A stretch of 64,000 nt of DNA from Luteimonas sp. RC10. GTDB taxonomy: Bacteria > Pseudomonadota > Gammaproteobacteria > Xanthomonadales > Xanthomonadaceae. The DNA lies in assembly GCF_014192745.1 (NCBI RefSeq), contig NZ_JACHYJ010000011.1:1-64000 (forward strand), given 5' to 3'. A program made the translations under genes and the position numbers. Every line of letters begins with the position of its first letter. Position 1 is the stretch's first letter. The notes under the pieces are model-generated. The model was not told the origin of the DNA. It was given only the letters and a program-made list of their open reading frames with translations, and did no database searches. This document shows, one piece after another, positions 10,484 to 19,403 of this stretch.

Positions 10484-11395
10484 TTACTGCCGGCTCACGC
10501 CCATGGCGCCGAGGAACTTGCGCGGGTTCTGCACCTGCCCGTTCTCCCAGACTTCGAAATGCACATGAGCGCCAGTCGAACGGCCGGTCGAGCCGGCCTT
10601 GGCGATCTCGTCGCCGATGCGCACCAGATCGCCGACTTTCACCACGTTGCGCGAGTTGTGGGCGTAGCGGGTGACGTAGCCGTTGCCGTGGTCGACCTCG
10701 ACGACGTTGCCGTAGCCGCGGCGCACGCCCGAGTAGCTGACCACGCCATCGGCGACGGTCATCACCGGATCGCCGGTGCGCGCGTCGAAGTCGATGCCCT
10801 TGTGGAACTGGCCGCCGCGACCGAAGGGGTCGGCCCGGTAGCCGTAGGACGAGGTCACGAAGCTGCGGCCCACCGGCGAGCGCGACGGCAGCGCGTCGCG
10901 CTGGAGCTTGCGGTCGAGCAACAGGGCTTCGAGCACCGAGAGCTGCTGGCCGGAATGGCTCAGGTCGCCTTCGAGCGCCTCCAGGCCACCGAGCAGCTTG
11001 CCGGCCGGCATGTCCTGGGCCGGCTCGGGACCGCCGACGCCCACGGTCCGGTCGAAGTCGAACTCGCCGTCCTCCATGCCGGCGCCGCGGGCAAGCCGGT
11101 CGCCAAGCGCGTTGAGGCGGTTGGCCTGGGCCTGCAGTTCGCTGAGTCGGGCGGCGAGCGCATTGACCTCGCGCTGTGCCTCGCGGCGGGTCTCATCCAG
11201 GCTGCGCTCGTGCGCAGCGGCCACGCCGTGCAGGCGGGCGATCTCGGCCGAGTTCATCGCCCCGGCGGCGCACATGCCGGTCGCGGCGACCACGATCGCC
11301 ATCGAGACCGGCCGGCGACGGGCCAGGATGCGGGCCCTGCGGGCCACCTGTGCGGCAACGCCGCGCATATCATTCAACAAGGTTTTGACGGTCAT
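10484..11395 (-). CDS. M23 family metallopeptidase (LytM-type peptidoglycan endopeptidase)
   Basis: Membrane-anchored periplasmic protein of 303 residues. A membrane helix near residues 30-48 (SMAIVVAATGMCAAGAM) is followed by a coiled coil (about 50-100, rich in Arg, Glu, Ala, Leu) and a C-terminal M23 domain (about 165-290). The zinc and catalytic motifs are intact: FHKGIDFD (HxxxD), HVHFEVW (HxH), and an HNSRNVV segment. Such enzymes cut peptide cross-links or, when degenerate, activate amidases; the intact motifs favour an active enzyme. The secA-M23-dciA-lpxC order matches Pseudomonas. The ATG at 11395 was chosen because the frame upstream overlaps the divergent dciA gene; the two start codons are only 7 bases apart. 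Confidence 0.9.
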   Translation of the reverse strand: MTVKTLLNDMRGVAAQVARRARILARRRPVSMAIVVAATGMCAAGAMNSAEIARLHGVAAAHERSLDETRREAQREVNALAARLSELQAQANRLNALGDRLARGAGMEDGEFDFDRTVGVGGPEPAQDMPAGKLLGGLEALEGDLSHSGQQLSVLEALLLDRKLQRDALPSRSPVGRSFVTSSYGYRADPFGRGGQFHKGIDFDARTGDPVMTVADGVVSYSGVRRGYGNVVEVDHGNGYVTRYAHNSRNVVKVGDLVRIGDEIAKAGSTGRSTGAHVHFEVWENGQVQNPRKFLGAMGVSRQ

Positions 11396-11402
11396 GGTGC
11401 CA

Positions 11403-11858
11403 ATGTCTGATTTCCGGTCCAGATCCAAGCCATCCCGCATCGGAGCCCCGACCGCCGCGCTGGACGCGGCCCTGGATGGCACGTCGGCCGATCCGATCCG
11501 CCGGGCCATATGGCTCGACGCGTTGGATCGCCGCCTCGTTCCCCTGCTGCCGCCGGCACTGGCGCCGCATGCGCGGCTGGCCAATGTCGATCGCCGCAGG
11601 CTGGTGTTCCTCGTCGATTCGCCCATCTGGCACGCCAGGCTGCGCCTGTCGGCCGATACGCTGCTCGACGCTGCCCGCTCCATCGGACTGGATGTCGACG
11701 ACATCGTCGTCAGGACGTCGACCCAACCCCTGCGACCCGCACCCCCGGAGGTCCGCGGTGCGCTGGCCACCCCGCCGTCGGCGGTCGCACGCGACACGCT
11801 GCGGTCGGTTCTGGCCTCGCTCCGACCGCCGGAAGGCGGCAAGGATGAGGAGGTGTGA
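11403..11858 (+). CDS. dciA: DciA-type replicative helicase loader (DUF721)
   Basis: The 151 residues end in a DUF721 domain with the typical core WLDALDRRLVPLLPP, LVFLVDSPIWHARL and a final ASLR region. Proteins of this family load DnaB at the origin in bacteria that lack DnaC or DnaI. The first 30 residues are basic and low complexity. It is the only + strand gene in the block 5668-28247. The start could be the ATG at 11403 or the in-frame ATG at 11394, which would overlap the start codon of the divergent M23 gene. Promoter sequences for it must therefore lie inside the M23 gene. An imperfect hairpin (TGCCCCC at 11876-11882 with GGGGGCA at 11913-11919) follows the stop. Confidence 0.85.
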   Translation: MSDFRSRSKPSRIGAPTAALDAALDGTSADPIRRAIWLDALDRRLVPLLPPALAPHARLANVDRRRLVFLVDSPIWHARLRLSADTLLDAARSIGLDVDDIVVRTSTQPLRPAPPEVRGALATPPSAVARDTLRSVLASLRPPEGGKDEEV

Positions 11859-12141
11859 AGTCTGTGGGTCCCGCCTGCCCCCTTCATCGGCATCAAGGCC
11901 AGGTGAAGGAGAGGGGGCATGCTACCGGGCATCGCCATCTGGGGCGTTAACCAGAAGCTAACTTTTCAGAAAGCCAAGGTTAAAATTTCGTTAGTCAAAG
12001 CGCCCGACCTGAACGCTGACGATCGGAATCGCGATCCGCGCGTGCCGACGGTGCTGCAGGTCGGTCCTCGCGTTGGGACGTACTCGGACCATCGCCCGAA
12101 GCGGGCGGTCGATATCGGGTCGCAGCATGCGACCGGGCGAT
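11859..12141. other. Intergenic region between convergent dciA and lpxC
   Basis: Two parts are visible. At 11876-11919, TGCCCCC and GGGGGCA flank TTCA...TGAA and could form a long hairpin that ends dciA transcripts. At 11946-12000 an unusually AT-rich stretch (TTAACCAGAAGCTAAC..., GGTTAAAATTTCGTTAG) stands out from the GC-rich surroundings; it includes a TAAAAT that could be a + strand -10 box. No open frame here resembles a known protein. Confidence 0.45.
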
Positions 12142-13050
12142 TCAGGCAGCGACCGGGGCGCCGTAGGCCACCGGGGCCGCATCGTCCTCGGCAAAACTGA
12201 CGATTTCCCAGGCCGAGCGGGTCTCGAGCAGCGCGCGCACGAGCTTGTTGTTCAGCGCATGCCCGGACTTGTAGCCCTTGAACAGGCCCAGGATCGGATG
12301 GCCGGCCAGATAGAGGTCGCCGACCGCGTCGAGGATCTTGTGGCGCACGAACTCGTTGGCATAGCGCAGGCCATCGTCGTTGAGCACGCGGAACTCGTCG
12401 AGCACGATGGCGTTGTCCATCGAACCGCCCAGCCCCAGGTTGCGCTCGCGCATGTACTCCAGGTCGCGCATGAACCCGAAGGTGCGGGCGCGGCTGACCT
12501 CGCGGATGTAGGCCTCGGTCGAGAACTCCACCTCGGCCCGCGACTGCGCCAGCGGGATGGCCGGGTGGTCGAAGGCGATGGTGAAATCCAGGCGGAAGCC
12601 GTCATAAGGCTCGAATCGCGCGATCTTGTCGCCCTCGCGCACTTCGATCGGCGCCAGGATCCGGATGAAACGCTTGGGCGCGGCCTGCTCGACCACGCCT
12701 GCCGACTGCAGCAGGAACACGAACGGCCCCGACGAGCCGTCCATGATCGGCACCTCGGCCGCGGACAGCTCGACGTACAGATTGTCCACGCCGAGCCCGG
12801 CGAGTGCGGACATCAGGTGTTCGACCGTCTGCACGTGGGCCGTGCCCAGGCTCAGGCCGGTACACAGCGTGGTCTCGGTGACGAGCCCGCCCTGGGCGGG
12901 AATGTCGACCACGGGGTCGAGATCGACACGCCGGAAGACGATGCCGGTATCCGGGGCGGCCGGGCGCAGGGTCAGGAACACTTTCTCGCCGCTGTGCAGG
13001 CCGACGCCCGTTGCGCGGATCACGTTCTTGATGGTGCGTTGGCGGGGCAT
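12142..13050 (-). CDS. lpxC: UDP-3-O-acyl-N-acetylglucosamine deacetylase LpxC
   Basis: Zinc enzyme for the first committed step of lipid A synthesis in the cytoplasm. The 302 residues match E. coli LpxC (305). Zinc ligands are visible in [10 protein letters not shown] (His 78) and [10 protein letters not shown] (His and Asp near 237 and 241), and the catalytic His in [10 protein letters not shown] (near 264). The ATG at 13050 gives the standard [11 protein letters not shown] start; the frame is open upstream but unconserved. It lies downstream of ftsZ in the same orientation, separated by two strong terminators and a candidate promoter, so it probably has its own transcript. Confidence 0.97.
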   Translation of the reverse strand: MPRQRTIKNVIRATGVGLHSGEKVFLTLRPAAPDTGIVFRRVDLDPVVDIPAQGGLVTETTLCTGLSLGTAHVQTVEHLMSALAGLGVDNLYVELSAAEVPIMDGSSGPFVFLLQSAGVVEQAAPKRFIRILAPIEVREGDKIARFEPYDGFRLDFTIAFDHPAIPLAQSRAEVEFSTEAYIREVSRARTFGFMRDLEYMRERNLGLGGSMDNAIVLDEFRVLNDDGLRYANEFVRHKILDAVGDLYLAGHPILGLFKGYKSGHALNNKLVRALLETRSAWEIVSFAEDDAAPVAYGAPVAA

Positions 13051-13105
13051 CGAAAGTCCGGGGGAAAGAAGCGCCAGCCGCGGACGCGGCAGGCAACCAA
13101 GGCAG

Positions 13106-13111
13106 ATTATC
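13106..13111 (-). promoter_or_regulatory. Candidate -10 box for lpxC
   Basis: GATAAT on the - strand (ATTATC on +), 55 bases before the lpxC ATG and about 115 bases after the ftsZ terminators. The -35 region (CGTTCA at a 17-base spacing) is weak. Confidence 0.35.
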
Positions 13112-13225
13112 ACGGAGACCGCTGAACCTGAACGAAGCGATTCGAGGCGGTCAAGATGCATCCGGGACCGGAATCCGGCATGCAGGCCGACGCGATGCGC
13201 CGGCGGAAACAACGGACAACAAACC

Positions 13226-13281
13226 GGCCCGCCGGGCGTACCCGGCGGGCCAAAACGGCGCGCTGCGGACAACAGCGCGCC
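13226..13281 (-). terminator. Tandem intrinsic terminators after ftsZ
   Basis: Two perfect hairpins occur in series on the - strand. The first met by transcription has arms 13273-13281 and 13257-13265 (9 bp, 7-base loop) and is followed by GTTTTG. The second has arms 13241-13251 and 13226-13236 (11 bp, CGTA-type tetraloop) and is followed by GGTTTGTTGTCC. Both lie 140-195 bases past the ftsZ stop and would separate ftsZ from lpxC. The remainder of 13051-13419 holds no gene. Confidence 0.8.
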
Positions 13282-13419
13282 GATGCTTGCGAGGACAACA
13301 CACTGCGCGCCGCCGCACCGGGCAAGTGCGATGCGGGCACAGAAACCGGCGTCAGTCGGCTCGACCCCGACAGGCCGGGCCGGCCTGCGCGGTGTCGGTC
13401 GACGACGCCATCGGCCGGC

Positions 13420-14703
13420 TCAGTCGGCCTGCCGACGCAGGAACGCCGGAATGTCCAGGTAGCTGCTGTCGCTGCCGAAATCGGCGACCTTCGGCGCATC
13501 GCCCGTATCGCTGCGTGCGGCGCCCTGCCCGGCCGAGCGCGACGCGGTCGACGCCGCCGCACCGCCGTTGCCGCGCAGCGAGGCCGCGATGCTGTGCCCC
13601 GGGCTGTACGGGGCCACGGCGTCGCCGTCGTCGATCAACAGGCCGGTGGTGCCGTCGCGGACGCCACGCTGGTTGTTGCTGATCAACTGCACCTGCGGCT
13701 TGCCGCGACCGGCGCTGTCGTGCCCGGTGCCACGTGCCGGCGCCCGGTTGAGGCCGGTGGCGACCACGGTCACGCGGACTTCGTCCTGCATGTCCGGGTC
13801 GAGGACGGTGCCGATGACGATGGTCGCGTCCTCGCTGGCGAAGTTCTCGACCGTGCGGCCGACCTCGTCGAACTCGGCCATCGTGAAGTCGGCGCCGGCG
13901 GTGATGTTGACCAGGATGCCGTTGGCGCCGGCCAGGTTGACGTCGTCGAGCAGCGGGTTCTGGATCGCGGCCTCGGCGGCGGCCTGCGCGCGATCGTCGC
14001 CACGGGCCAGGCCCGTGCCCATCATCGCCAGGCCCATTTCGGCCATGACGGTGCGCACGTCGGCGAAGTCGACGTTGATCAGGCCCGGACGCACGATCAG
14101 GTCGGCGATGCCCTGCACCGCGCCCAGCAGCACGTCGTTGGCGGCCCGGAATGCCTGGATCATCGTGGCGTTGCGGCCGAGCACGGTGATCAGTTTTTCA
14201 TTGGGGATGGTGATCAGCGAGTCGCAGTGCGCCGACATCTCCTCGATGCCCTTGAGCGCGACCTGCATGCGCCGGCGGCCCTCGAACGGGAACGGCTTGG
14301 TGACCACGGCCACCGTCAGGATGCCCATTTCCTTGGCGAGCTGGGCCACGACCGGCGCCGCACCGGTACCGGTGCCGCCGCCCATGCCGGCGGTGATGAA
14401 CACCATGTCGGCGCCCTGCAGCGCGTCCATGATGATCTCGCGGTCCTCGAGTGCGGCCTGGCGACCGACTTCGGGGTTGGCGCCTGCGCCCAGGCCCTTG
14501 GTGACGCTGCTGCCGAGCTGCAGCTGCAGCTTGGCGCCGCAATTCTTGATTGCCTGCGCGTCGGTATTGGCGGTGATGAATTCCACGCCATCGACGCTGT
14601 TGTTGACCATGTGCGCGACCGCGTTGCCGCCGCCACCGCCCACGCCGATGACCTTGATCACCGCGTTTGGAGCCATCTTCTCGACCAATTCGAAATGTGC
14701 CAT
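13420..14703 (-). CDS. ftsZ: Cell division GTPase FtsZ
   Basis: Tubulin homologue that polymerises into the division ring. The 427 residues include the GTP-binding signature GGGTGTG (108-114), the N-terminal loop [12 protein letters not shown], the T7 synergy loop region [11 protein letters not shown], a Gly/Ala/Ser-rich linker (about 325-405) and the conserved C-terminal peptide [11 protein letters not shown] that binds FtsA and ZipA. It is the last gene of the division cluster on this strand and is separated from ftsA by 215 bases, the only real gap after mraZ, so it likely also has its own promoter. Two terminators follow. Confidence 0.98.
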   Translation of the reverse strand: MAHFELVEKMAPNAVIKVIGVGGGGGNAVAHMVNNSVDGVEFITANTDAQAIKNCGAKLQLQLGSSVTKGLGAGANPEVGRQAALEDREIIMDALQGADMVFITAGMGGGTGTGAAPVVAQLAKEMGILTVAVVTKPFPFEGRRRMQVALKGIEEMSAHCDSLITIPNEKLITVLGRNATMIQAFRAANDVLLGAVQGIADLIVRPGLINVDFADVRTVMAEMGLAMMGTGLARGDDRAQAAAEAAIQNPLLDDVNLAGANGILVNITAGADFTMAEFDEVGRTVENFASEDATIVIGTVLDPDMQDEVRVTVVATGLNRAPARGTGHDSAGRGKPQVQLISNNQRGVRDGTTGLLIDDGDAVAPYSPGHSIAASLRGNGGAAASTASRSAGQGAARSDTGDAPKVADFGSDSSYLDIPAFLRRQAD

Positions 14704-14918
14704 GTCCGTTGTCCTCGGTTTGGAGCCGTGATTGGTGATGCGCGATGCGCGATTCGAAACTGCCGAATCCCGTGTCTCACACCGCCATCCGGTATTTATG
14801 TTGTTGTCGAATGTGCTGGTTACCGCTTACCGCTGTCTTCGTCGCCGCCCTGCCCTCTGCCCTTCTTTGTCGCTTTTTGAAACGCCCATTGCGCAAGACG
14901 CAGCGCGTGACGGGTTCG
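14704..14918 (-). promoter_or_regulatory. ftsZ leader with heptamer repeats
   Basis: The gap between ftsA and ftsZ contains four phased 7-base units at 14728-14755 (GTGATTG, GTGATGC, GCGATGC, GCGATTC on the + strand) and two perfect TACCGCT units at 14821-14834. An AT-richer stretch at 14794-14812 (GTATTTATGTTGTTGTCGAA on +) may hold an ftsZ promoter, but no pair of hexamers is convincing. No gene is seen. Confidence 0.5.
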
Positions 14919-16154
14919 TCAGAACTCGCCGTTGAACCACGTCTTGAGTTTCTTCAGCAGCCCGCCCGCGCGCCCGGCGGAGATCACCGGGCGTCGGGGG
15001 TGCTCGATCTGGCTGCCCATCAGCAGCAGTCCCACGCCGCTGGCGTGCACCGGATTGCCGACGACCTCACCCAGGCCGGTGACGTGCTGGGGAATCCCCA
15101 CGCGCACCGGCATCTGCAGCATTTCCTCGGCCAGTTCGACGACGCCTTCCATCTTCGCCGCGCCACCGGTGAGCACCATGCCGGCGCGCACATGCTGCTC
15201 GAAGCCCGAGCGGCGCAGTTCGGCCTGCACCATCTCGAAGATCTCCTCGTAGCGCGCCTGCACCGCTTGCGCCAGCGACTGGCGCGGCAGCCGCCGCGGC
15301 GGCCGGTCGCCGACGCTGGGTACCTGGATCGATTCTTCGCTGGTCGCCAGCTGCGCCAGCGCGCAGGCGTAACGGACCTTGATCTGCTCGGCTTCCGGGG
15401 TCGGCGTGCGCAGCATGTGCGCGATGTCCTCGGTGACCTTGTCGCCGGCGATCGGCAGCGATGCGGTGTGGCAGATCGCGCCCTGCACGAACACCGCCAG
15501 GTCGGTGGTGCCCGCACCCATGTCCACCAGCACCACGCCCAGCTCGCGCTCATCGGAGGTCAGCACTGCGGTGCTGGACGCCAGCGACGACAGGATCAGG
15601 TCGTCGATCTGCAGGCCGCAGCGCTGCACGCACTTGCTGATGTTGGCCGCGGCCGACTGCGCGCACACTACCAGGTGCGCATGCACCTCCAGGCGCACGC
15701 CGGTCATGCCGACCGGATTGCGGATGCCTTCCTGCGAGTCGTCGAGCACGTACTCGCGCGGGATCGCATGCAGAATCTTCTGGTCGGCCGGAATCGCGAC
15801 GGCCTTGGCCGCGTCGAGCACGCGATCGAGATCCGACCAGGTCACTTCGTTGTCGCGGATCGGCACGATGCCCGGCGAGTTGCGGCACTGCACGTGGTTG
15901 CCGGAGATCGAGGCGTAGACCGAGCGGATCTCGCAGCCGGCCATCAGCTCGGCTTCTTCGACCGCGCGCTGGATCGACTGCACCGTCGACTCGATGTCCA
16001 CGACCACGCCGCGCTTGAGCCCGCGCGACTCGTGGCTACCGATCCCGATCACCTCGATCGGGTTGCCGGGCGAATACTCGCCGACCAGCGCCACCACTTT
16101 CGAGGTGCCGATGTCCAGTCCGACGATGAGGGTCTTGTCGCCTTTGCGGTTCAT
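14919..16154 (-). CDS. ftsA: Cell division protein FtsA
   Basis: Actin-like ATPase that tethers FtsZ filaments to the membrane. The 411 residues contain the phosphate 1 motif VGLDIGTSKVVALVGE (near 11-26), a phosphate 2 motif VVLVDMGAGTTDLAVF, the adenosine motif MVLTGGAAKMEGV and a C-terminal amphipathic membrane-targeting helix (GLLKKLKTWFNGEF). The ATG at 16154 overlaps the ftsQ stop as ATGA. The frame is open far upstream in the shadow of ftsQ, but the N terminus [14 protein letters not shown] is the conserved one. Confidence 0.97.
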   Translation of the reverse strand: MNRKGDKTLIVGLDIGTSKVVALVGEYSPGNPIEVIGIGSHESRGLKRGVVVDIESTVQSIQRAVEEAELMAGCEIRSVYASISGNHVQCRNSPGIVPIRDNEVTWSDLDRVLDAAKAVAIPADQKILHAIPREYVLDDSQEGIRNPVGMTGVRLEVHAHLVVCAQSAAANISKCVQRCGLQIDDLILSSLASSTAVLTSDERELGVVLVDMGAGTTDLAVFVQGAICHTASLPIAGDKVTEDIAHMLRTPTPEAEQIKVRYACALAQLATSEESIQVPSVGDRPPRRLPRQSLAQAVQARYEEIFEMVQAELRRSGFEQHVRAGMVLTGGAAKMEGVVELAEEMLQMPVRVGIPQHVTGLGEVVGNPVHASGVGLLLMGSQIEHPRRPVISAGRAGGLLKKLKTWFNGEF

Positions 16155-16987
16155 GAGAGGCCGTGAGTCGTGAGTCGTGAGTCGTGATGCGCGGGCATGC
16201 CTGCCGCGCGTAGCGCCAATGCCGGAGATCCGCCGGAGGCGGCTGCCGGCGCGTTGCCCGCGGCCCCGGAGTCGGCGCTCGGCGTCCCCCAGACCAGGGC
16301 GAAGCCGTTGGTGTAGCGCAGGTCGGCGCGTGCCAGCGGCTCGGCGCGGTTGGCGACCAAGCGCGGCAGCATCCGGGCGAAGCGCGCCAGACGCGGCACC
16401 GCGTCCTGGCTGCCGACCAGCACCTCGGTGCCGCTGGACAGGTGGATCAGCCAACTGCCGCGCGCGTCGAGCACGACGCCTTCGATCTGCTGGCCCGAAG
16501 GCCGGAACAGCTCGCGTGCCTCGTTGTAGAGCGCGACGACCTCGTTGGCGCGCGCGTCGGGACCATCGAAGCGCGGCATCGCGCCCGGCACCTCGACGCC
16601 TTCGGCCGAGAACAGCCGGCCGCGGGTCGACAGCAGCCGATCCTCGCCCCAGCGTGCGAACGGGACATGCTCGCCGATACGTACTTCCAGCACATCGGGC
16701 CAGTGCTTGCGCACCTCGACCCCGGCGACCCAGGGCAGGCGCGCGACATCGCGCCGTGCCTGCGCCAGATCCACCGCGAAGAAGCCGCGCTGTGCGTGCG
16801 GCAGCACCGTCTCGCGCACGCGGGCGACATCGACCTGCTCGAGGCCGTCGTTGATCCGCAGCACGCGCAGCGGCCAGCGCTCGGCGCCGATCCAGCCCTG
16901 CATCACGGCGACGACGGGCAACGCCACCAGCGCCAGCGCCAGCAGCCAGGCCAGGATCCGCGTCGTGGTGGCGAGCGCCTGGTTCAT
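16151..16987 (-). CDS. ftsQ: Cell division protein FtsQ
   Basis: Bitopic divisome scaffold protein of 278 residues. A membrane helix (about 10-32, [19 protein letters not shown]) precedes a POTRA domain (about 40-115, with [18 protein letters not shown] and the [18 protein letters not shown] core) and the beta domain ending near [12 protein letters not shown]. The last 35 or so residues are Ala/Gly/Ser rich and end in [12 protein letters not shown], which is encoded by four heptamer repeats (16163-16190), so the C terminus is probably variable between strains. Its start overlaps the ddlB stop and its stop overlaps the ftsA start, each by 4 bases. Confidence 0.93.
   Translation of the reverse strand: MNQALATTTRILAWLLALALVALPVVAVMQGWIGAERWPLRVLRINDGLEQVDVARVRETVLPHAQRGFFAVDLAQARRDVARLPWVAGVEVRKHWPDVLEVRIGEHVPFARWGEDRLLSTRGRLFSAEGVEVPGAMPRFDGPDARANEVVALYNEARELFRPSGQQIEGVVLDARGSWLIHLSSGTEVLVGSQDAVPRLARFARMLPRLVANRAEPLARADLRYTNGFALVWGTPSADSGAAGNAPAAASGGSPALALRAAGMPAHHDSRLTTHGLS
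16163..16190. repeat. Heptamer tandem repeat inside the ftsQ 3' end
   Basis: Four consecutive 7-base units read GTGAGTC, GTGAGTC, GTGAGTC, GTGATGC on the + strand. They lie within the last codons of ftsQ and just upstream of the ftsA start, where they replace any Shine-Dalgarno-like sequence. A related 28-base array with the same GTGATGC unit lies before ftsZ. Confidence 0.85.
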
Positions 16988-17958
16988 CGCGCGGCCGCCT
17001 CCGGCAACAGCGTCGATTCGAGCACGCACCAGCACAGCGCGGCATAGTCCAGGCCCAGCTGCGCGGCGGCCTTGGGCACCAGCGAATGGCTGGTCATGCC
17101 CGGTGCGGTGTTCACTTCCAGCAGATGCAGCGCGCCGGTGGCGCGATCGCGCATCACGTCGACGCGGCCCCAGCCGCTGCAGCCGGCGGCGACGAACGCC
17201 TCCACCGCCAGCGCGCCGAGCCGCACCTCGTCGTCGCCGTCCTGGCCCGGGCACAGATAGCGGGTGTCGTCGGAGACGTACTTGGCCTCGTAGTCGTACC
17301 ACGCACCCTTGGGCACGATGCGGATCGACGGCAGCGCGCGCGGGCCCTCGCCGGCATCGAGAATGCCGACCGTGAGCTCGTCGCCCTCGATCATCTGCTC
17401 CATCAGCAGCTCGCCGGGGTAGCGCGCAGCCAGGGCGACCGCGGCATCGAGGTCGGCATCGGCGAAGACCCGGCTGACGCCGACGCTCGAGCCTTCCTTC
17501 GACGGCTTGACGATGACCGGCAGACCGAGCTCGCGCGCCGCGGCGTGCACGTCCTCACCGGCTGCGATGCGGCGATAGCGCGGCGTCGGCAGGCCCAGGC
17601 TCAGCCACACCTGCTTGGTGCGGATCTTGTCCATGGTCAGCGCCGAGCCGAGCACGCGCGAGCCGGTGTAAGGCACGCCGAAGGCGTCGAGCAGGCCCTG
17701 CACCACGCCGTTCTCGCCATCGCCGCCATGCAGGATGTTGAAGACGCGGTCGAAGCGGCCGGCAACGATCGCCTCGGCAAGCGCGGGCACGCCATCGACC
17801 GCGTGCGCGTCGACACCGCGCGAGCGCAGCGCGTCGAGCACGCCCTGTCCGGACTGTAGCGAGACCTCGCGCTCCGAACCAGGACCGCCGAGCAGCACGG
17901 CGACCCGGCCGAACGCGGCCGGATCGGTGATGCGCGGCGCGGGCACGATCGCGCTCAT
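16984..17958 (-). CDS. ddlB: D-alanine--D-alanine ligase
   Basis: ATP-grasp enzyme that makes the D-Ala-D-Ala dipeptide for the peptidoglycan stem peptide. The 324 residues include [17 protein letters not shown] at the N terminus, the ATP-grasp lysine region [17 protein letters not shown], and the metal-binding end [18 protein letters not shown]. The leading PG within GGPGSERE replaces the more common GGxSxERE pattern (here G-P-G-S), a mild variant. Starts and stops overlap murC and ftsQ by 4 bases each. Confidence 0.96.
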   Translation of the reverse strand: MSAIVPAPRITDPAAFGRVAVLLGGPGSEREVSLQSGQGVLDALRSRGVDAHAVDGVPALAEAIVAGRFDRVFNILHGGDGENGVVQGLLDAFGVPYTGSRVLGSALTMDKIRTKQVWLSLGLPTPRYRRIAAGEDVHAAARELGLPVIVKPSKEGSSVGVSRVFADADLDAAVALAARYPGELLMEQMIEGDELTVGILDAGEGPRALPSIRIVPKGAWYDYEAKYVSDDTRYLCPGQDGDDEVRLGALAVEAFVAAGCSGWGRVDVMRDRATGALHLLEVNTAPGMTSHSLVPKAAAQLGLDYAALCWCVLESTLLPEAAAR

Positions 17959-19403
17959 GCGGTCACCTCCGCAAAGCCGCCCTGGGCCAGCCGCTGCACG
18001 GTCGCGCCGATGTCGCCGGCGCCCATCATCAGCAACAGGTCGCCGTCGCGCAGCACGTCGGGCAGCACGTCGATCAGGTCGTCCGCGGCGTTGACGACCA
18101 CCGGCTCGATGCGGCCGCGTGCACGGATCGCACGCGCCAGTGTCTTGGCGTCGGCGCCGGCGATCGGCGCCTCGCCGGCCGGATAGACCTCGGTCAGCAC
18201 CAGCGCGTCGACATCCGACAACACGCCGGCGAAATCGTCGAACAGCGCGCGGGTGCGGCTGTAGCGGTGCGGCTGGAATGCGACCACCAGCCGGCGATCG
18301 CCCCAGCCACCGCGTGCGGCGGCAAACACCGCGGCCAGTTCGCGCGGATGGTGGCCATAGTCGTCGACCAGTTGCACCCGGGCGCCGGTCGGCGTGACCA
18401 CTTCGCCGAGCAGATTGAAGCGGCGGCCGATGCCCTCGAAGCGACCCAGTGCGGCGACGATCGCCTCGGGCGCGACGCCGAGCTGCCAGCCCACCGCAGC
18501 GGCGGCCAGTGCGTTGAGCACGTTGTGGCGGCCGGGCAAGGCCAGCCGGGCTTCGACGCGCACGTTCTCAGGCAGGCACAGCGTGAACTGCATCGCCGCG
18601 CCGTCCTGGCGGATGTTCTCGGCGCGCACGTCCGCCTCGTCCGACAGGCCGTAGGTCATCATGTGCCGCGGCACGCTCTGCGCGAGCCGGGCGACTTCGG
18701 GATCGTCGATGCACAGCACCGACAGTCCGTAGAACGGCAGCCGGTGCAGAAACTCGGTGAAGGCCTCCTGGACGCGGGCGAAATCGCCGCCGTAGTTCTC
18801 CAGGTGGTCGGCATCGATATTGGTGACGATCGCGACCAGCGGGTTGAGCCGCAGGAAGCTGCCGTCGCTCTCGTCGGCCTCGGCAACCAGCCAGTCGCCG
18901 CTGCCCAGCCGGGCATTGGCGCCGGCGGCGAGCAACTGCCCGCCGACGACGAAGGTCGGGTCCAGGCCGCCCTCGGCGAGCACGCTGGCGGTCAGCGAAG
19001 TCGTGGTGGTCTTGCCATGGGTGCCGGCGACCGCGATGCCGCGGCGGAAGCGCATCAACTCGGCGAGCATTTCGGCGCGCGGCACGATCGGGATGCGCTG
19101 GGCGCGCGCCTCCATCAGCTCCGGGTTGTCGGCGCGGATCGCGCTGGACACGACGATACAGTCGGTGCCCAGCACGTTGGCTGCCGCGTGGCCGCGGTGC
19201 ACGGTCGCGCCCAGACGGGCGAGCCGGCGGGTCGCCGCGCTGTCAGCGGTGTCCGAACCCGAGACCTTGTAGCCGAGCGTGACCAGCACCTCGGCGATGC
19301 CGCTCATGCCGGTGCCGCCGATGCCGACGAAATGCACGCGCGAGAAGACCTTCGCGAAGTCTTCCTTCGACAGGCCGCGGGTCTGGTGCAGGCGACGGAT
19401 CAT
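17955..19403 (-). CDS. murC: UDP-N-acetylmuramate--L-alanine ligase
   Basis: Mur ligase that adds the first amino acid of the stem peptide. The 482 residues begin with a Rossmann-like domain ([16 protein letters not shown], 26-41), then the ATP loop [12 protein letters not shown] (125-135), the central metal site region [11 protein letters not shown] and the C-terminal domain ([26 protein letters not shown]). The start ATG at 19403 overlaps the ftsW stop as ATGA. In most proteobacteria murG lies between ftsW and murC; here no base separates them. Confidence 0.97.
   Translation of the reverse strand: MIRRLHQTRGLSKEDFAKVFSRVHFVGIGGTGMSGIAEVLVTLGYKVSGSDTADSAATRRLARLGATVHRGHAAANVLGTDCIVVSSAIRADNPELMEARAQRIPIVPRAEMLAELMRFRRGIAVAGTHGKTTTTSLTASVLAEGGLDPTFVVGGQLLAAGANARLGSGDWLVAEADESDGSFLRLNPLVAIVTNIDADHLENYGGDFARVQEAFTEFLHRLPFYGLSVLCIDDPEVARLAQSVPRHMMTYGLSDEADVRAENIRQDGAAMQFTLCLPENVRVEARLALPGRHNVLNALAAAAVGWQLGVAPEAIVAALGRFEGIGRRFNLLGEVVTPTGARVQLVDDYGHHPRELAAVFAAARGGWGDRRLVVAFQPHRYSRTRALFDDFAGVLSDVDALVLTEVYPAGEAPIAGADAKTLARAIRARGRIEPVVVNAADDLIDVLPDVLRDGDLLLMMGAGDIGATVQRLAQGGFAEVTA

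Noticed and set aside
11919..12200. Short + strand open frame between dciA and lpxC
   Set aside because: It overlaps the lpxC 3' end, has no known motif and no clear ribosome site.
14704..14918. Small + strand open frame in the ftsA-ftsZ gap
   Set aside because: It runs through heptamer repeats and lacks a ribosome site or homology.
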